Shown: positions 7,927-18,865, counted from the stretch's first letter. The stretch: 36,412 nucleotides of DNA from Nitrospira sp. (GCA_029865225.1 JAOUHJ010000029.1:1-36412), one strand, 5' to 3'. A program made the numbers and translations. The notes: generated from the letters alone by a model not told the origin.

Positions 7927-10900
7927 TTAGGCCGCTTTGTCTGCGGGTCTGATCGCATAGTGGGTGATTGTCGTAAGGAGCGTCTTCTTTTTGATCGGTT
8001 TCGTCACATGGGCCGTGCAGCCGGCGGCCAGGCTCTTATCCATTTCTTCTTTGAACGCGTTGGCGGTGAGGGCAACGATCGGCGTGGGCGTACGCCGCTG
8101 CTCGTGCTCCCATTGGCGAATGGCCGTGGTCGCCTGGAGGCCGTCCATGATCGGCATTTGCATGTCCATGAGCACCAAATCGTACGTGCCGGTCTGGAAC
8201 TTCTGCAGAGCTACTGCACCGTTCTCCGCCATGTCCAATTGGCAGGGGGTCTCTTTCAGAAAGAGAGCGACAACATCGCGATTGTCTTCCAAGTCCTCCA
8301 CCAACAGAATATGACAGGACGGCAGGGAGGCGGACTCCGGATGCGCCGCCGATAATTGTCGTGCAGGCGGAGCCGGCGTCTGATTCAGCGCGACGGCCAG
8401 CGACTCCAGCAGCCGCTTGCGGCTAACAGGCTTGTAGGCGTAGCTGGCAATGCCCAGCGCGCGCGCTCTCTCTGAGGCGTGCCCCCGCATGTCCGAGGCG
8501 TACATGACCAGGGGCAATGAGGCGCAATCTTTTCGTTCGCGAAGGGCACCTGCGAGGTCTAGTCCGTCCATGTTCGGCATGTGATAGTCCAAGATCGCAA
8601 GATCAAATGGCTTTCCCTCCCGTTGGGCTTCGTCCAGAGCCTTTAGAGCTGCCAAGCCGTCGGGGGCTTCGACTAACACTGGTCCGAACTGCTTGAGATG
8701 CTCCCGGACAACCATGCGGTTGGTTTCGGTGTCATCCACGATAAGGAGACGGCGGTTACGAAGATTAGGAGCGGGTGACGGTGAAGCGGTGCGCGGGATA
8801 AAGGCTCTTGGAAGGCGCACGACGAACGAGAAGGTGCTGCCGACGCCCTCGGTGCTGTCGACTTCGATATGGCCTCCCATCAGTTCCACTAACCGTTTGG
8901 AAATGCTCAAGCCCAGCCCGGTGCCGCCGTATTTCCGCGTCGTGGAAGAGTCGACCTGTGTGAAGCTTTCAAAAATCGACTGGACTTTGTCTGCCGGAAT
9001 CCCAATCCCTGTGTCGGAGATCGAGCAACGGAGCGTTCCTGGATTGAGCTGGTTCGGCTCGACACGGAGGACCACTTCGCCTCGTTCCGTAAACTTGATA
9101 GCGTTGCCGACGAGGTTGACCAGCACCTGACGCAGGCGCGTGGGGTCGCCCGATACCCAGGTCTGGACGTCGGGATGCACAAAGGTCGCGATTTCAAGCT
9201 GCTTGGCGTGGGCGCGGATGGCCATCATTTCGCCGATCTTATCGATGAGATCATGGATATCGAAGGTGAGCGATTCAAGGCCCAATTGGCCTGCTTCGAT
9301 CTTGGAGATGTCCAGAATGTCGTTGATCAAATCAAGCAGGCTCGTCGCGGCGCGGCTGAATCGCCCGACATACTCCTGCTGTTCCGTTGAGAGCGGTGTC
9401 TCTTGGAGCAAGTCTGCCATGGCGACGATTGCGTTCATAGGCGTACGGATCTCATGACTCATCGAAGCGAGGAACTCGCTTTTGGCCTTCGTGGCCGCCA
9501 GGGATTTCTTATGTGCCTCCCCCAGTTCTTGATTGCGGGTTTCCATGTCCCGTGCCGCCTGCTCCAGCTTCGCCTCGGCGGCTTTCCGCTCGGTAATGTC
9601 GTAGTTGATACCGATCATTCGGACCGGTCTCTTCCGTTCGTCCTTGAGAATATCGGCGGAGGCCTTGATATGGCGGACGCTCTGGTCAGGAAGGATCAAG
9701 CGAAATTCTGTGTCGAATCGGCCGTGTCCATCAATGGCGGCTTGGAGCAAAGCTTGGGCATAGGATCGATCTTCAGGATGGAGTCGGGTGGTCCAGGCTT
9801 CATACGCGCCGGGAAAGTTCTCGACTGTGTAACCATAGAGTTCGTACATCCTTTTGTCCCAGACCAGCTTGTTTTCACGAATATGGTAATCCCAAACGCC
9901 GATGCTGCCTGATCTGGTCGCGAGATCCAGCCGCAGGATGGTGTCGTTCAGAATCTGTTCAAAGGCCTTTTGCTCGGTGATATCTTGAATGGTTCCCAAC
10001 ATGTGGGTCGGCTGACCCGCGGCGTTGCGTTGCACCGTCCCGCGGCACAGAAGGTGACGGATCTCTCCGTTCGGCCGAGTGATTCGGCAAGTCACGTCAT
10101 ACGGATGATTCTGCGAGAGCGTGTCCTCGATGGCCTTGTACACTCCGGGTCGGTCGTCAGGATGGATGGCCTCGCGGAAGGTATCGGCCGTGGGCGTGAT
10201 CGTGTGAGGCTCATAGCCGAAGATGCGAAATTGTTCATCCGACCAGCTCTCGGCGCCCGATTGAATGTCCCATTCCCAACTGCCGACATGGGCGAGTGCT
10301 TGGGCCTGAGCGAGGTTTTCTCGATGGGCTTCCAGCTGTTGCCGCGACGTGACTCGCTCCGTCACATCCCGGCAGGTGCACATGAGCCAGCGAGCAGGAT
10401 CGTGTAGGTGCTTTGCGAGGACAAGAGAGATTTCCACATAGATCTGACGTTCGGACTGTGTTCGACCCTGGACCAAGCCGGTCCAGTGTCCGGTATTGAG
10501 GAGTTCCGGGAAGTATTCGTTTTCGATCCGAGAGATCCATTCGCGTTCGTACAATGTTTTCCATGATCGGCCGATCAATTCATCCGGTTTATACCCATAG
10601 ATGGCGGCATGGGCGGGATTCATATAGGTATAGCAACCGTCCTGATTCAAGAATGCGACGCCCTCGAGCCCTCGCTCAATTGCATGGATGATATCTGTAT
10701 TCGTTCGGTCGGCCTGTTCACGCATGGCAAGGCTTTGCTCGAGCTCAATCTGGCGCCGCTTCAACTCGAGACGACTGACGACTTGCTGCCCTAACATACG
10801 GAGCGCGTTCATCTGATCGGCGGTCAACTGTTTCGGCGCCCGATCGATCACGCAGAGCGTGCCCATCGCATGGCCGGTCGGTGTAACGAGGGGCATCCCA

Positions 10901-11241
10901 GCATAGAAGCGAATGTTCGGGTCAGACGCAACCAGAGGGTTGTCGGCAAACCGTTCGTCTTGGGTGGCATCCGGCACGACGAACAGGTCGCTGCCATGGA
11001 TCGCATGGGCACAAAAGGCAATGTCTCGCGGGGTTTCCGGTGCATCGATACCCACCTTGGCCTTGAACCATTGGCGATGGGCATCGACAAGGCTGATCAA
11101 GGCGATCGGTGTTCCGCAAATCTGTGCGGCAAGCTGGGTTAGGTTGTCAAAACCTTCTTCTGTTGGCGTGTCGAGAATCTCGTATCGTTGCAACTCGGCG
11201 AGGCGCGAGGGCTCATCTACTGGCAACGGCGCACTCTGCAT
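7927..11241 (-). CDS. Hybrid sensor histidine kinase GAF-PAS-PAS-PAS-HisKA-HATPase-REC-REC
   Basis: A 1104-residue cytoplasmic kinase with no membrane segments. In order: GAF domain about 20-165 ([17 protein letters not shown]), three PAS domains about 185-300, 315-425 and 430-552 (each ending in a DITE/DVTE motif of PAC type), a coiled-coil linker, HisKA with phospho-acceptor H596 in SMSHEIRTP, HATPase (N box VGNAIKF, G1 DTGIGIP, G2 GGTGLGLSI) to about 812, receiver 1 with D885 in AILDYHMP and receiver 2 with D1026 in VLMDMQMP. Soluble GAF and PAS domains suggest sensing of an internal cue such as redox state, gas or a small ligand; there is no haem or flavin motif I can name. It heads the phosphorelay cluster and diverges from the PBP1A gene. 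Confidence 0.95.
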   Translation of the reverse strand: MQSAPLPVDEPSRLAELQRYEILDTPTEEGFDNLTQLAAQICGTPIALISLVDAHRQWFKAKVGIDAPETPRDIAFCAHAIHGSDLFVVPDATQDERFADNPLVASDPNIRFYAGMPLVTPTGHAMGTLCVIDRAPKQLTADQMNALRMLGQQVVSRLELKRRQIELEQSLAMREQADRTNTDIIHAIERGLEGVAFLNQDGCYTYMNPAHAAIYGYKPDELIGRSWKTLYEREWISRIENEYFPELLNTGHWTGLVQGRTQSERQIYVEISLVLAKHLHDPARWLMCTCRDVTERVTSRQQLEAHRENLAQAQALAHVGSWEWDIQSGAESWSDEQFRIFGYEPHTITPTADTFREAIHPDDRPGVYKAIEDTLSQNHPYDVTCRITRPNGEIRHLLCRGTVQRNAAGQPTHMLGTIQDITEQKAFEQILNDTILRLDLATRSGSIGVWDYHIRENKLVWDKRMYELYGYTVENFPGAYEAWTTRLHPEDRSYAQALLQAAIDGHGRFDTEFRLILPDQSVRHIKASADILKDERKRPVRMIGINYDITERKAAEAKLEQAARDMETRNQELGEAHKKSLAATKAKSEFLASMSHEIRTPMNAIVAMADLLQETPLSTEQQEYVGRFSRAATSLLDLINDILDISKIEAGQLGLESLTFDIHDLIDKIGEMMAIRAHAKQLEIATFVHPDVQTWVSGDPTRLRQVLVNLVGNAIKFTERGEVVLRVEPNQLNPGTLRCSISDTGIGIPADKVQSIFESFTQVDSSTTRKYGGTGLGLSISKRLVELMGGHIEVDSTEGVGSTFSFVVRLPRAFIPRTASPSPAPNLRNRRLLIVDDTETNRMVVREHLKQFGPVLVEAPDGLAALKALDEAQREGKPFDLAILDYHMPNMDGLDLAGALRERKDCASLPLVMYASDMRGHASERARALGIASYAYKPVSRKRLLESLAVALNQTPAPPARQLSAAHPESASLPSCHILLVEDLEDNRDVVALFLKETPCQLDMAENGAVALQKFQTGTYDLVLMDMQMPIMDGLQATTAIRQWEHEQRRTPTPIVALTANAFKEEMDKSLAAGCTAHVTKPIKKKTLLTTITHYAIRPADKAA

Positions 11242-11453
11242 GGAGGTCTCTTTCCGCTACGCCCGGAGCTTCTTTGACTCGACGCGCGTCCGGTCCGCCA
11301 CTGGCTTGAACTGATTGTTCAATATCGGGTTGACAGCCACTGAGTCCATCTGCGTGGTCCGTGAGGAGGTTCTGACGTATTCGTACTATGGACGAAGCGA
11401 TTTAGAAAGTGAAATGCTTTTCTATGCTGACGCGTACGCGATCTCCGTCTTGC

Positions 11454-11482
11454 TTGAGTTTTCACCAAACGCATTGTATGGT
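11454..11482 (+). promoter_or_regulatory. Candidate sigma-70 promoter for the PBP1A gene
   Basis: TTGAGT (11454-11459) and TATGGT (11477-11482), each 4 of 6 to consensus, are spaced by 17 bases and lie about 41 bases before the PBP1A start codon. The whole 282-base gap between the kinase gene and this gene holds no convincing gene. Confidence 0.4.
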
Positions 11483-11523
11483 CTTGCGTTACCGCAGTTC
11501 GCGTCTACAGGACTCCATACACC

Positions 11524-13932
11524 ATGCCGAGAGACGATCGATTTATCGAGATGCTTCAAAAGCGGCCACGCCGTAGCCTACACCGCTGGCAAGTCGTGCT
11601 GATCGGGCTAGTGGCGATCAGCATTATTGGCGCTACGACTGCCGTGGGCGTGGTGTGGCATTTTTCTCAGGATCTTCCCTCCCTCGACTTGCTCGAGAAC
11701 TACCAACCCAGCTTGGTCACTAATGTGTACTCGGACGACGGCCAGTCGATCGGCCAGTTCTTCATCGAACGTCGCATTCTGACGCCACTGGCTGAAATTC
11801 CGAAGACGCTGACGCAGGCGGTGATCGCCACGGAAGATGCACGATTTTTTGAACATCCCGGGCTGGACTATATCGGAATGTTGCGGGCAGCGTGGACCAA
11901 CATCCGGCATGGCGGACGAAAAGTCGAAGGGGCGAGCACGATCACGCAGCAATTGGCCCGGTCGCTGTTCCTCTCGTCGGAGCGCTCCTATGAGCGAAAA
12001 ATTCGTGAGCTGATCTTGGCCTACCAGATGGAATCGGTATCGGGGAAAGAGAAGATTCTCGAAACCTACTTGAACCAGATCTATTTCGGTCAAGGGGCCT
12101 ATGGAGTCGGCTCGGCGGCACATTCCTATTTCGGGAAGGACGTCAGCAAGTTGACTCTTGCTGAATCCGCCTTCCTGGGGGGGCTGCCGAAATCTCCCAG
12201 TCGATTTTCACCCTTCACCGCGTATGAGCTGGCCAAGAAACGGCAAGAACACGTGCTAGGTCGAATGGAGGAGGTTGGGTTTATCACCTCGGCGGAACGG
12301 GAAGCGGCTGCCCAGGAACAGCTGAATTTCCATCGGCCCGGCAGTGAACATCTTGCTCCGTACTTCGTCGAGTATGTGCGGCAACTACTCGTGGCGAAAT
12401 ACGGGGAGTCGATGGTGTACAAGGGCGGGCTCCAGATCCACACGACGTTGAACGTCGAGATGCAGAAGGCGGCGGAGACGGCGTTTTTGAACGGAGTCCG
12501 TAACCTCGACAAGCGTGAAGGTTGGAGAGGGCCTCGCCGCACCGTCGACCTGGCGGCGTTTCAACCGATGGAGTTGGCGTGGGCAGAGCAGTCGTTGAGG
12601 CCTGGGAGTGTGGGGGAAGGGGTCGTCCTGAAGGTCGCCAAAGATCACTATGTGGTTCAAGTCGGTGCCTTCGCAGCCAAGCTGGCGTTCGACGACATGG
12701 GATGGGCGAAGCGGATGCTCAAAGGGCCCGATCCCGCCGTGGACTTCGCCGTGAACCAGAACGTGAAACAGATCCTGAAACCGGGCGACGTGATCGAAAT
12801 TGGAATCAAGAAGATGACGAAGGAAGGCATCCAACTCACCCTGGAGCAGACGCCGGTTGTTGAAGGGGGCTTGATTGCGATCGATCCAAAGGTTGGGGCG
12901 ATCCGTGCGATGGTCGGCGGATATGATTTTTCGCGCAGCGAGTACAATCGTGCCGTGCAAGCCCATCGACAGCCCGGATCTGCGTTTAAACCCCTTATCT
13001 ATGCCACAGCGATGAGCCAGGGGCTCAGTCCCGCCACGCAGATTCTCGATGCTCCCGTCGTGTATGAGCAAGAAGAGGAAGACAAGACGTGGAAACCTGA
13101 GAACTATGGGCGGAGATTTCACGGCATGGTGAGTCTTCGTGATGCGTTGGCACAGTCGCACAATCTCGCGACGGTTCGGCTGCTGGACAAAGTCGGAGTG
13201 AAGAACGTCATCGAGTTCTCCAGAACGGTCGGAGTGACGAGCCCGCTTCCTGCGGATCTGTCTTTGGGGCTCGGCTCTTCCTCCATCGGGTTAATGGAAT
13301 TGACCTCGGTGTACGGCGTATTCTTGAATCAGGGCGTGCGGGTAGAACCCTTCGCCATCACGTCAGTCAAGGATAGCACCGGGAAGACGCTCGAGACAGT
13401 CGAACCAGAGCCGCGCGAGGTCATTACGAAGGAAACCGCTTATTTGATCACCAACATGATGGAAGATGTCGTGCAGAAGGGAACTGGGCAGGCTGCGAAG
13501 GTCCTGGGGCGCCCAATCGCTGGGAAGACCGGTACGACCAATGATTACATCAATGCCTGGTTTATCGGTGGAACGCCGAATTTGGTGACTGGCGTGTATG
13601 TCGGGTTTGATGATCGGCGTTCCCTTGGCGCGAGCGAGACTGGCGCCCGCGCGGCCTTACCGATCTGGGTGGCTTTTGAGAAGGAAGCGCTCAAGCAGCT
13701 GCCTGTCGTCCCGTTCGAAATTCCGGATGGCGTGACCTTCGTCAAGGTTGATTCCTCGACGGGTCTTCTGGAGTCGGAACAGGAAGGAGAAGGCCAACAA
13801 GGAACGGTGGAGCTGTTTTCAAAAGGCAGTGAGCCGACCCAAGCAGTCCAGCGTCGACTGGATCCAACAGACTTTTATAAGATGGATCAGATTCCCGAGA
13901 GGCAACCGACGGTGGAGGAGGATGTGGAATAG
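11524..13932 (+). CDS. mrcA: Penicillin-binding protein 1A (bifunctional glycosyltransferase/transpeptidase)
   Basis: An 802-residue class A PBP that polymerises and cross-links peptidoglycan in the periplasm. Layout: short basic cytoplasmic N-terminus, one membrane anchor about 23-46, GT51 glycosyltransferase domain about 65-240 with catalytic E104 in ATEDARFFEHPG and the EGASTITQQLARSLFL motif, an OB-like insert about 330-445 (typical of PBP1A), then the transpeptidase domain with S486-x-x-K489, S545-H-N547 and K668-T-G670. All catalytic motifs are intact. The C-terminal 50 residues are acidic and low in complexity. It converges with iscX, leaving only 6 bases between the stops, and diverges from the hybrid kinase. 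Confidence 0.96.
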   Translation: MPRDDRFIEMLQKRPRRSLHRWQVVLIGLVAISIIGATTAVGVVWHFSQDLPSLDLLENYQPSLVTNVYSDDGQSIGQFFIERRILTPLAEIPKTLTQAVIATEDARFFEHPGLDYIGMLRAAWTNIRHGGRKVEGASTITQQLARSLFLSSERSYERKIRELILAYQMESVSGKEKILETYLNQIYFGQGAYGVGSAAHSYFGKDVSKLTLAESAFLGGLPKSPSRFSPFTAYELAKKRQEHVLGRMEEVGFITSAEREAAAQEQLNFHRPGSEHLAPYFVEYVRQLLVAKYGESMVYKGGLQIHTTLNVEMQKAAETAFLNGVRNLDKREGWRGPRRTVDLAAFQPMELAWAEQSLRPGSVGEGVVLKVAKDHYVVQVGAFAAKLAFDDMGWAKRMLKGPDPAVDFAVNQNVKQILKPGDVIEIGIKKMTKEGIQLTLEQTPVVEGGLIAIDPKVGAIRAMVGGYDFSRSEYNRAVQAHRQPGSAFKPLIYATAMSQGLSPATQILDAPVVYEQEEEDKTWKPENYGRRFHGMVSLRDALAQSHNLATVRLLDKVGVKNVIEFSRTVGVTSPLPADLSLGLGSSSIGLMELTSVYGVFLNQGVRVEPFAITSVKDSTGKTLETVEPEPREVITKETAYLITNMMEDVVQKGTGQAAKVLGRPIAGKTGTTNDYINAWFIGGTPNLVTGVYVGFDDRRSLGASETGARAALPIWVAFEKEALKQLPVVPFEIPDGVTFVKVDSSTGLLESEQEGEGQQGTVELFSKGSEPTQAVQRRLDPTDFYKMDQIPERQPTVEEDVE

Positions 13933-13938
13933 CCTAGG

Positions 13939-14151
13939 CTACGCTTTTGAATCCTGATACTCCTCATGCCACGCCATTTGAATCGTCTCTAAGGTTTTCT
14001 CGTTCGACTTCTTCGGATCATCCTTAAAGTCAGGCAGCGCTACGATCCAGGCGTGCATGTCCGTGAAGCGCACGGTCAGCGGATCCGTCTCAGGGTGTTC
14101 CTCGACTAATCGTATGGCGATGTCTTCCGCGTCCTGCCACTTCAAATTCAT
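13939..14151 (-). CDS. iscX: Iron-sulfur assembly accessory protein IscX
   Basis: A 70-residue acidic protein with the family features LKWQDAEDIAIRL, the VRFTDMHAW motif, DDPKKSNEKTLE and a Trp-containing last helix. IscX binds IscS and iron and modulates the rate of cluster assembly. AAGGAG lies just before the ATG. It is the last gene of the isc operon, about 60 bases after hscA, the same relative place it has in Escherichia coli apart from the missing fdx in between (here the ferredoxin gene is at the other end, divergent from iscR). Confidence 0.95.
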   Translation of the reverse strand: MNLKWQDAEDIAIRLVEEHPETDPLTVRFTDMHAWIVALPDFKDDPKKSNEKTLETIQMAWHEEYQDSKA

Positions 14152-14211
14152 TGGGGGCTCCTTCGCGCCGAATCGTTCATGAAGCGTCCGGAGTGTCTTG
14201 GGAGATACGCT

Positions 14212-16032
14212 TCACGGTAGTTCAGTGACTTTCTTCCCTTGCAGGCTCTTCTTGAGCGAATCATCCAGCATCACGACGTTCAAGCGCTTCGCGGCCTGTT
14301 CAAGCTCTGCCATGCGCGCGCGGATGACACGAGAATCGCCACCCGTGTTCGCGGCGGACAGCTGAGCAAGTGCGTGGCGAATGCCTTCGACTTCTTCTGT
14401 CGAGATCAAATGTCCCGCATCGGCGAGAGATTTCTTCGTTGTTTTGCTCAACGCCTCGGCGTCCAATCGAGCTTCGATCAATTTCCGCGCGTTGATGTCC
14501 TCTGCCGCGAATTTGAACGAATCTTCGATCATCCGCTCCACTTCTGTGTCCGATAATCCATAAGAGGGCCTGACTTCGATCGACTGGCTTTCCCCGGTTC
14601 GCATATCCTTGGCCGTCACGTTCAAAATCCCATTGGCGTCGATCAAGAAGGTGACCTCGATACGAGGTACTCCCGCCGGAAGCGGCGGTACCTTGAGGCG
14701 GAAGCGTGCCAGGCTCCGGTTATCTTTGACGAGTTCTCGCTCACCCTGCAGAATGTGAATATCGACGCCGGTCTGGCCGTCGACATAGGTGGTGAACATT
14801 TCTTTGGCGCTTGCCGGAATGGTCGTGTTCCGACGGATCAGGCTGCTCATCACTCCGCCCATCGTTTCAATACCGAGCGACAAGGGAGTCACGTCCAAGA
14901 GCAACATGTCTGTGGTTCCACCGCTCAGGATGTCGGCTTGCACGGCCGCTCCGAGCGCGACCACTTCATCCGGGTTCAAGTGGCAATGCGGCGCCTTCCC
15001 AAACAGCGCTTCCACGCGCTGCCGAACCAAGGGCATGCGGATCGAGCCACCCACCAAGACGACTTCGTCGATATCGTGTGGGGTGAGCCCGGCGTCTTTT
15101 AACGCGATGCGACAGGGAGCTAAGGTACGTTCGATGACGCCCACCACGAGGGATTCGAGCTGATCACGCGTCAGCTCTCTGGTAAAGAGTCCCTTGTCCT
15201 CCGGTAGCTCGATTGTGATCTCGGTCTTGAGATCATCAGAAAGGCGTATCTTGGCCCGCTCCGCTTCCAGCCGGACAGTCTGCATGTGATCGGGGTAGCG
15301 GCCGACATCGATCCCGTACCTGTCTCGGATTTCTGCGATAAAGAGATCGACCAGCAAGCGGTCGAGATCGTCTCCGCCAAGGTGGGTATCGCCGTTGGTT
15401 GCCAGCACTTCAAAGATGCCGTCTTTCAACTTCAGGATTGAGATATCGAATGTCCCGCCACCGAAGTCATAGACGGCGATCGTCCCTTGCGTTTTTTCCT
15501 GAAGCCCGTAGGCCAGCGAGGCGGCGGTCGGTTCGTTGATGATGCGCAACACCTCCAACCCGGCAATGAGGCCGGCATCTTTGGTGGCCTGACGCTGGCT
15601 GTCGTTGAAGTAGGCTGGCACGGTAATGACGGCTTTCGTAATGCTTTCACCGAGGTAGGCTTCCCCCCGCAGTTTCAGTTCCTTGAGGATCATGGCGGAG
15701 ATCTGCGGCGGCGAATAGTGCTTTGCGCCGAGCCGGATTCGGATCACACCTCCGGTTTCAGTGAGGTTATAAGGGAAATAGGCCAATTCGCTCTCGACAT
15801 CCGCCAGCCCCTTTCCCATGAACCGTTTCACGGAGTAGACGGTACGCTCAGGATTTCGCGTCAAATGCTCCTTCGCGGGATCTCCGACGATCAAACCATT
15901 GTCCGTCAAGGCGACGACCGAAGGCACCATCGTCCGGCCGTGGCGGTCGGGAACGACACAGGGTTGGCCGTCCTTCATGTAGGCAATCAGAGAGTTGGTC
16001 GTGCCGAGGTCGATGCCGACTATACGTGCCAT
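14212..16032 (-). CDS. hscA: Hsp70-type Fe-S cluster chaperone HscA
   Basis: A 606-residue Hsp70 protein. The nucleotide-binding domain starts GIDLGTTNS (6-14) and has [10 protein letters not shown] and [11 protein letters not shown]; the interdomain linker region reads [11 protein letters not shown]; the substrate-binding beta domain and helical lid follow. Length matches HscA, shorter than DnaK and lacking its long acidic tail. HscA uses ATP to act on IscU through the LPPVK motif (present in the IscU encoded here, residues 98-102) and promotes cluster transfer. It follows hscB by 25 bases in the isc operon. No obvious Shine-Dalgarno sequence precedes the ATG, so translation may be coupled to hscB. 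Confidence 0.96.
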   Translation of the reverse strand: MARIVGIDLGTTNSLIAYMKDGQPCVVPDRHGRTMVPSVVALTDNGLIVGDPAKEHLTRNPERTVYSVKRFMGKGLADVESELAYFPYNLTETGGVIRIRLGAKHYSPPQISAMILKELKLRGEAYLGESITKAVITVPAYFNDSQRQATKDAGLIAGLEVLRIINEPTAASLAYGLQEKTQGTIAVYDFGGGTFDISILKLKDGIFEVLATNGDTHLGGDDLDRLLVDLFIAEIRDRYGIDVGRYPDHMQTVRLEAERAKIRLSDDLKTEITIELPEDKGLFTRELTRDQLESLVVGVIERTLAPCRIALKDAGLTPHDIDEVVLVGGSIRMPLVRQRVEALFGKAPHCHLNPDEVVALGAAVQADILSGGTTDMLLLDVTPLSLGIETMGGVMSSLIRRNTTIPASAKEMFTTYVDGQTGVDIHILQGERELVKDNRSLARFRLKVPPLPAGVPRIEVTFLIDANGILNVTAKDMRTGESQSIEVRPSYGLSDTEVERMIEDSFKFAAEDINARKLIEARLDAEALSKTTKKSLADAGHLISTEEVEGIRHALAQLSAANTGGDSRVIRARMAELEQAAKRLNVVMLDDSLKKSLQGKKVTELP

Positions 16033-16057
16033 ATCAAAGATACTGAATTGGATGTCA

Positions 16058-16780
16058 TCAGGCGATCGTTGCCGCCAGATCGTTGACGATGTTGTTAATA
16101 TAGGTTCGGTGCGACAGTAAATCGCGCATCCGTTTCAGGATTCGATCCCGCTCCGCCCGTGCCTGGCTCGTGGCCTCTCCTCTGTCCTGCAGCTGGTCCC
16201 AGTCCGTAAAGAGCTGCCGAATTTGCGACTCCATCTCTTCTCGGCGCCGTTCCAACGTCTGTTGCTCCGTCTGGAGCGTGGCTCGGAGCCGATGGCCCTC
16301 GTCTGACTCGCGATCCGAGGCCCGGTACTGTTCCAAGGTATCTTGCAACTCCAGGATTTCCTCGAAGAGGTCGGCAGGAGGAGAGGTGCGGATGTCCTTG
16401 ACCGAGCCGGCTTCAAGGGCCAGCAGGTATTCCGCCCGTTGGATGGGATCACGAAGCGTCCGGTAAGCCGTATTGAGTACGGCGGCGTTGCCGAGGCTAA
16501 TCGTTTGCTCCGTCGGACTCTTGGCTTGATAAAAATCAGGATGAAAGGCCCGGCTCAATTCGTAGAATTTGGCTTCCAGCTTTTTGGGATCTAACGTGAG
16601 CCGCCGTGGAAACCCGAGACAGGTGAAGTAGTCGGTGTCCTTCGAGACGGGCTGGACTTTCACGCATCGTTCGCAGAAGTATTCCCCCGACATCGCGGAT
16701 TGACAATGCCAGCACATGCTTCGGGCCATCTGCAGCTGGTGGCGAGTCTCGGGACGGGTAGACGGTTGATCGTTAGCCAT
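16058..16780 (-). CDS. hscB: J-domain co-chaperone HscB with N-terminal zinc motif
   Basis: A 240-residue protein. Residues 23-39 hold a CxxC...CxxC zinc motif (C23, C26, C36, C39), seen in some HscB/HSC20 proteins but absent from the E. coli protein. The J-domain follows (about 50-120) with H80-P-D82, and a C-terminal helical domain about 140-240 binds IscU. HscB stimulates the ATPase of HscA and delivers IscU. The C-terminal helices carry an unusually long charged segment (QTEQQTLERRREEMESQ), which makes the protein longer than the E. coli one (171 residues). It is located between iscA and hscA. The start choice is not backed by a strong ribosome-binding site; a second ATG lies 17 codons in. 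Confidence 0.93.
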   Translation of the reverse strand: MANDQPSTRPETRHQLQMARSMCWHCQSAMSGEYFCERCVKVQPVSKDTDYFTCLGFPRRLTLDPKKLEAKFYELSRAFHPDFYQAKSPTEQTISLGNAAVLNTAYRTLRDPIQRAEYLLALEAGSVKDIRTSPPADLFEEILELQDTLEQYRASDRESDEGHRLRATLQTEQQTLERRREEMESQIRQLFTDWDQLQDRGEATSQARAERDRILKRMRDLLSHRTYINNIVNDLAATIA

Positions 16781-16837
16781 AAAGAAATCACCGGCATGAC
16801 GCGCGCCATGCTTGGTCGGGTGCTCCTCTGTTTCGAA

Positions 16838-17194
16838 TCAGGCGGAGAACGATTCCCCGCAGCCGCAGGTCTTGTTGGCGTTCGGGTTAATGAACTTGAA
16901 GTTCCCGCCCATCAGGTCTTTTTGATAATCCAATTGCGTGCCTTGGAGATAAATCGCGCTCTTGGCGTCGACGATCACTTTCACGCCGTCGATCTCGTAG
17001 ACTTGATCGTACTGCCCGATCTTATCATCAAAGTTGATCGTGTAACTCAAGCCGGAACAACCTCCCCCCTTCACCCCCAGGCGTAGCCCACCTTCTTCAA
17101 TCCCTTGCACATTGATCAACCGCTTGACTTCTTTCAAAGCCGCATCGGTCAGAGAGATGATCGGAGTCTGAGTTTCTGCGTTCGTGGTCTCCAT
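16838..17194 (-). CDS. iscA: A-type Fe-S carrier IscA
   Basis: A 118-residue A-type carrier with the three conserved cysteines: C46 in GGGCSGL and C110/C112 in TCGCGESF. The fold landmarks (ISLTDAALKEVKRL, GLRLGVKGG) are typical. A-type proteins receive clusters from IscU and pass them to [4Fe-4S] targets. The gene sits between iscU and hscB in the isc operon, with an AAGGAG-type site upstream. ErpA-like naming is equally possible on sequence alone; the operon position argues for IscA. Confidence 0.94.
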   Translation of the reverse strand: METTNAETQTPIISLTDAALKEVKRLINVQGIEEGGLRLGVKGGGCSGLSYTINFDDKIGQYDQVYEIDGVKVIVDAKSAIYLQGTQLDYQKDLMGGNFKFINPNANKTCGCGESFSA

Positions 17195-17215
17195 ATCCAG
17201 CTCCTTTCGTACCCG

Positions 17216-17614
17216 TTACTTGATGTCGACCGGCTGGGTATCAGATTTCTTCTGATAATCGGCCAGTGCCGCTTTGATGGCGTCTTCCGCGAGGACCGAA
17301 CAGTGAATTTTCACCGGCGGAAGATTCAATTCTTGAACGATGTCCGTGTTCTTGATCTTCTGCGCTTCCTCGATCGTCTTGCCCTTGAGCCATTCGGTGG
17401 CCAAGCTTGAGCTGGCGATCGCCGATCCACAACCGAATGTCTTGAACTTGGCATCGACGATCGTATCGTTCTGTACCTTGATTTGGAGCTTCATGACGTC
17501 GCCGCATTCCGGGGCTCCCACCATCCCGGTACCGACGCCTTCTTCATCCTTCTTAAAGCTCCCCATATTGCGGGGGTTGTTGAAATGATCGACGACTTTA
17601 TTGCTATATGCCAT
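17216..17614 (-). CDS. iscU: Fe-S cluster scaffold IscU
   Basis: A 132-residue scaffold protein with all ligands present: C37 and D39 in APECGDV, C62 in FGCGSA, H104 and C105 in KIHCS. The chaperone-binding motif LPPVK is at 98-102. IscU builds a cluster from IscS-derived sulfur and iron with electrons from ferredoxin. GGAGG precedes the ATG. It lies 33 bases after iscS and 21 bases before iscA, a tight operon arrangement. Confidence 0.97.
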   Translation of the reverse strand: MAYSNKVVDHFNNPRNMGSFKKDEEGVGTGMVGAPECGDVMKLQIKVQNDTIVDAKFKTFGCGSAIASSSLATEWLKGKTIEEAQKIKNTDIVQELNLPPVKIHCSVLAEDAIKAALADYQKKSDTQPVDIK

Positions 17615-17647
17615 GGTGTCCTCCGAAATGTACGATGGTCTCTCGAG

Positions 17648-18865
17648 TTAGTGTGCTGCCCACTGCACGGACTTCAAATCCACACCTTCTTTTGCCATTT
17701 CATAGAGCGGGGACATTTCCCGCAACTTGGTGACGATTTCAATAACCTTCTTAATTGTGTAGTCAATCTCTTCGTCGGTGTTGAACCGACCCAAGCCGAA
17801 CCGGATCGATGAGTGAGCGAGCTCAGTTCCGACGCCGAGAGCACGCAAGACGTACGACGGCTCCAGGGTGGCCGACGTACAGGCCGAACCGGACGAGAGT
17901 GCGATGTCTTTCATTCCCATGAGCAACGACTCACCTTCAACATAGGCAAACGAAATATTAAGATTTCCCGGTAAGCGGTTCGTCGGATGGCCGTTGAGAT
18001 AGCTTTCTTCCAGGGCGGCCATAATGTCGGTTTGGAGCCGGTCGCGCATCTTGCTCAGCCGCGCCGTTTCCGTCGTCATTTCCTGCTCGCAGAGTTCACA
18101 GGCCTTTCCGAATCCGACGATCAACGGGACCGGCAACGTGCCGGAACGCATGCCCCGTTCATGTCCTCCGCCGTCCATCTGGGCCACGATCCGAACCCGC
18201 GGGTTTCTCTTTCTGACGTAGAGCGCGCCGACTCCCTTGGGGCCGTAGATTTTGTGGGCCGAGAACGACATGAGATCGATGCCCATGGCTTGGACATCGA
18301 CGGGAATTTTCCCGACGCCTTGTGTTGCATCGCAATGGAAGAGAACGCCTTTTGCTTTCGCGATCTTTCCGATCTCAGCGATGGGATTGATCGTGCCGAT
18401 TTCATTGTTGGCCAGCATGACGGATATCAAGATCGTCTTCTCGGTGATGGCCTTCTCCACATCCTGCGGGTTCACCATGCCGTATTTATCGACCGGCAGA
18501 TATGTCACGGTCGCTAGACCCTTGGCTTCAAGGGACTTGGCCGTATCGAGTACGGCGCGATGTTCCGTGGACGAGGTGATGATATGAGTGCCTTTCTCCT
18601 TGTACATCTCCACGACGCCCTTCAACGCCAGGTTGTCCGATTCCGTTGCGCCACTGGTGAAGACAATTTCTTTCGAGTCGGCCTTGATGAGCTTCGCAAT
18701 CTGTTTTCTGGCTTGGTCAACCGCTTCTTCGGCTGCCCAGCCAAAGGCGTGGTTTCGACTAGCGGCGTTCCCGAATTTCTCGACGAAATACGGCAGCATG
18801 GCCTCAAGGACTTGTGGATCCATCGGGGTAGTGGAATGGTTGTCGAGGAAAATAGGAAGCTTCAT
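17648..18865 (-). CDS. iscS: Cysteine desulfurase IscS
   Basis: A 405-residue PLP enzyme that removes sulfur from cysteine to give alanine and an enzyme persulfide. Visible landmarks: N-terminal [11 protein letters not shown], stacking residue H102, D179 in FHCDATQ, the PLP lysine K205 in [10 protein letters not shown] and the mobile-loop cysteine C329 in SSGSACTSA. The length and the ACTSA loop are those of the IscS/NFS group rather than SufS. The start overlaps the end of iscR by 4 bases (ATGA), and AAGGAG lies just upstream, so the two are translationally coupled. It supplies sulfur to IscU, and probably also for tRNA thiolation. Confidence 0.97.
   Translation of the reverse strand: MKLPIFLDNHSTTPMDPQVLEAMLPYFVEKFGNAASRNHAFGWAAEEAVDQARKQIAKLIKADSKEIVFTSGATESDNLALKGVVEMYKEKGTHIITSSTEHRAVLDTAKSLEAKGLATVTYLPVDKYGMVNPQDVEKAITEKTILISVMLANNEIGTINPIAEIGKIAKAKGVLFHCDATQGVGKIPVDVQAMGIDLMSFSAHKIYGPKGVGALYVRKRNPRVRIVAQMDGGGHERGMRSGTLPVPLIVGFGKACELCEQEMTTETARLSKMRDRLQTDIMAALEESYLNGHPTNRLPGNLNISFAYVEGESLLMGMKDIALSSGSACTSATLEPSYVLRALGVGTELAHSSIRFGLGRFNTDEEIDYTIKKVIEIVTKLREMSPLYEMAKEGVDLKSVQWAAH

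Noticed and set aside
12385-13161. 258-residue open frame on the minus strand inside the PBP1A gene
   Set aside because: It lies entirely over the conserved transpeptidase and insert region of PBP1A; His- and Leu-rich composition is typical of an antisense frame.
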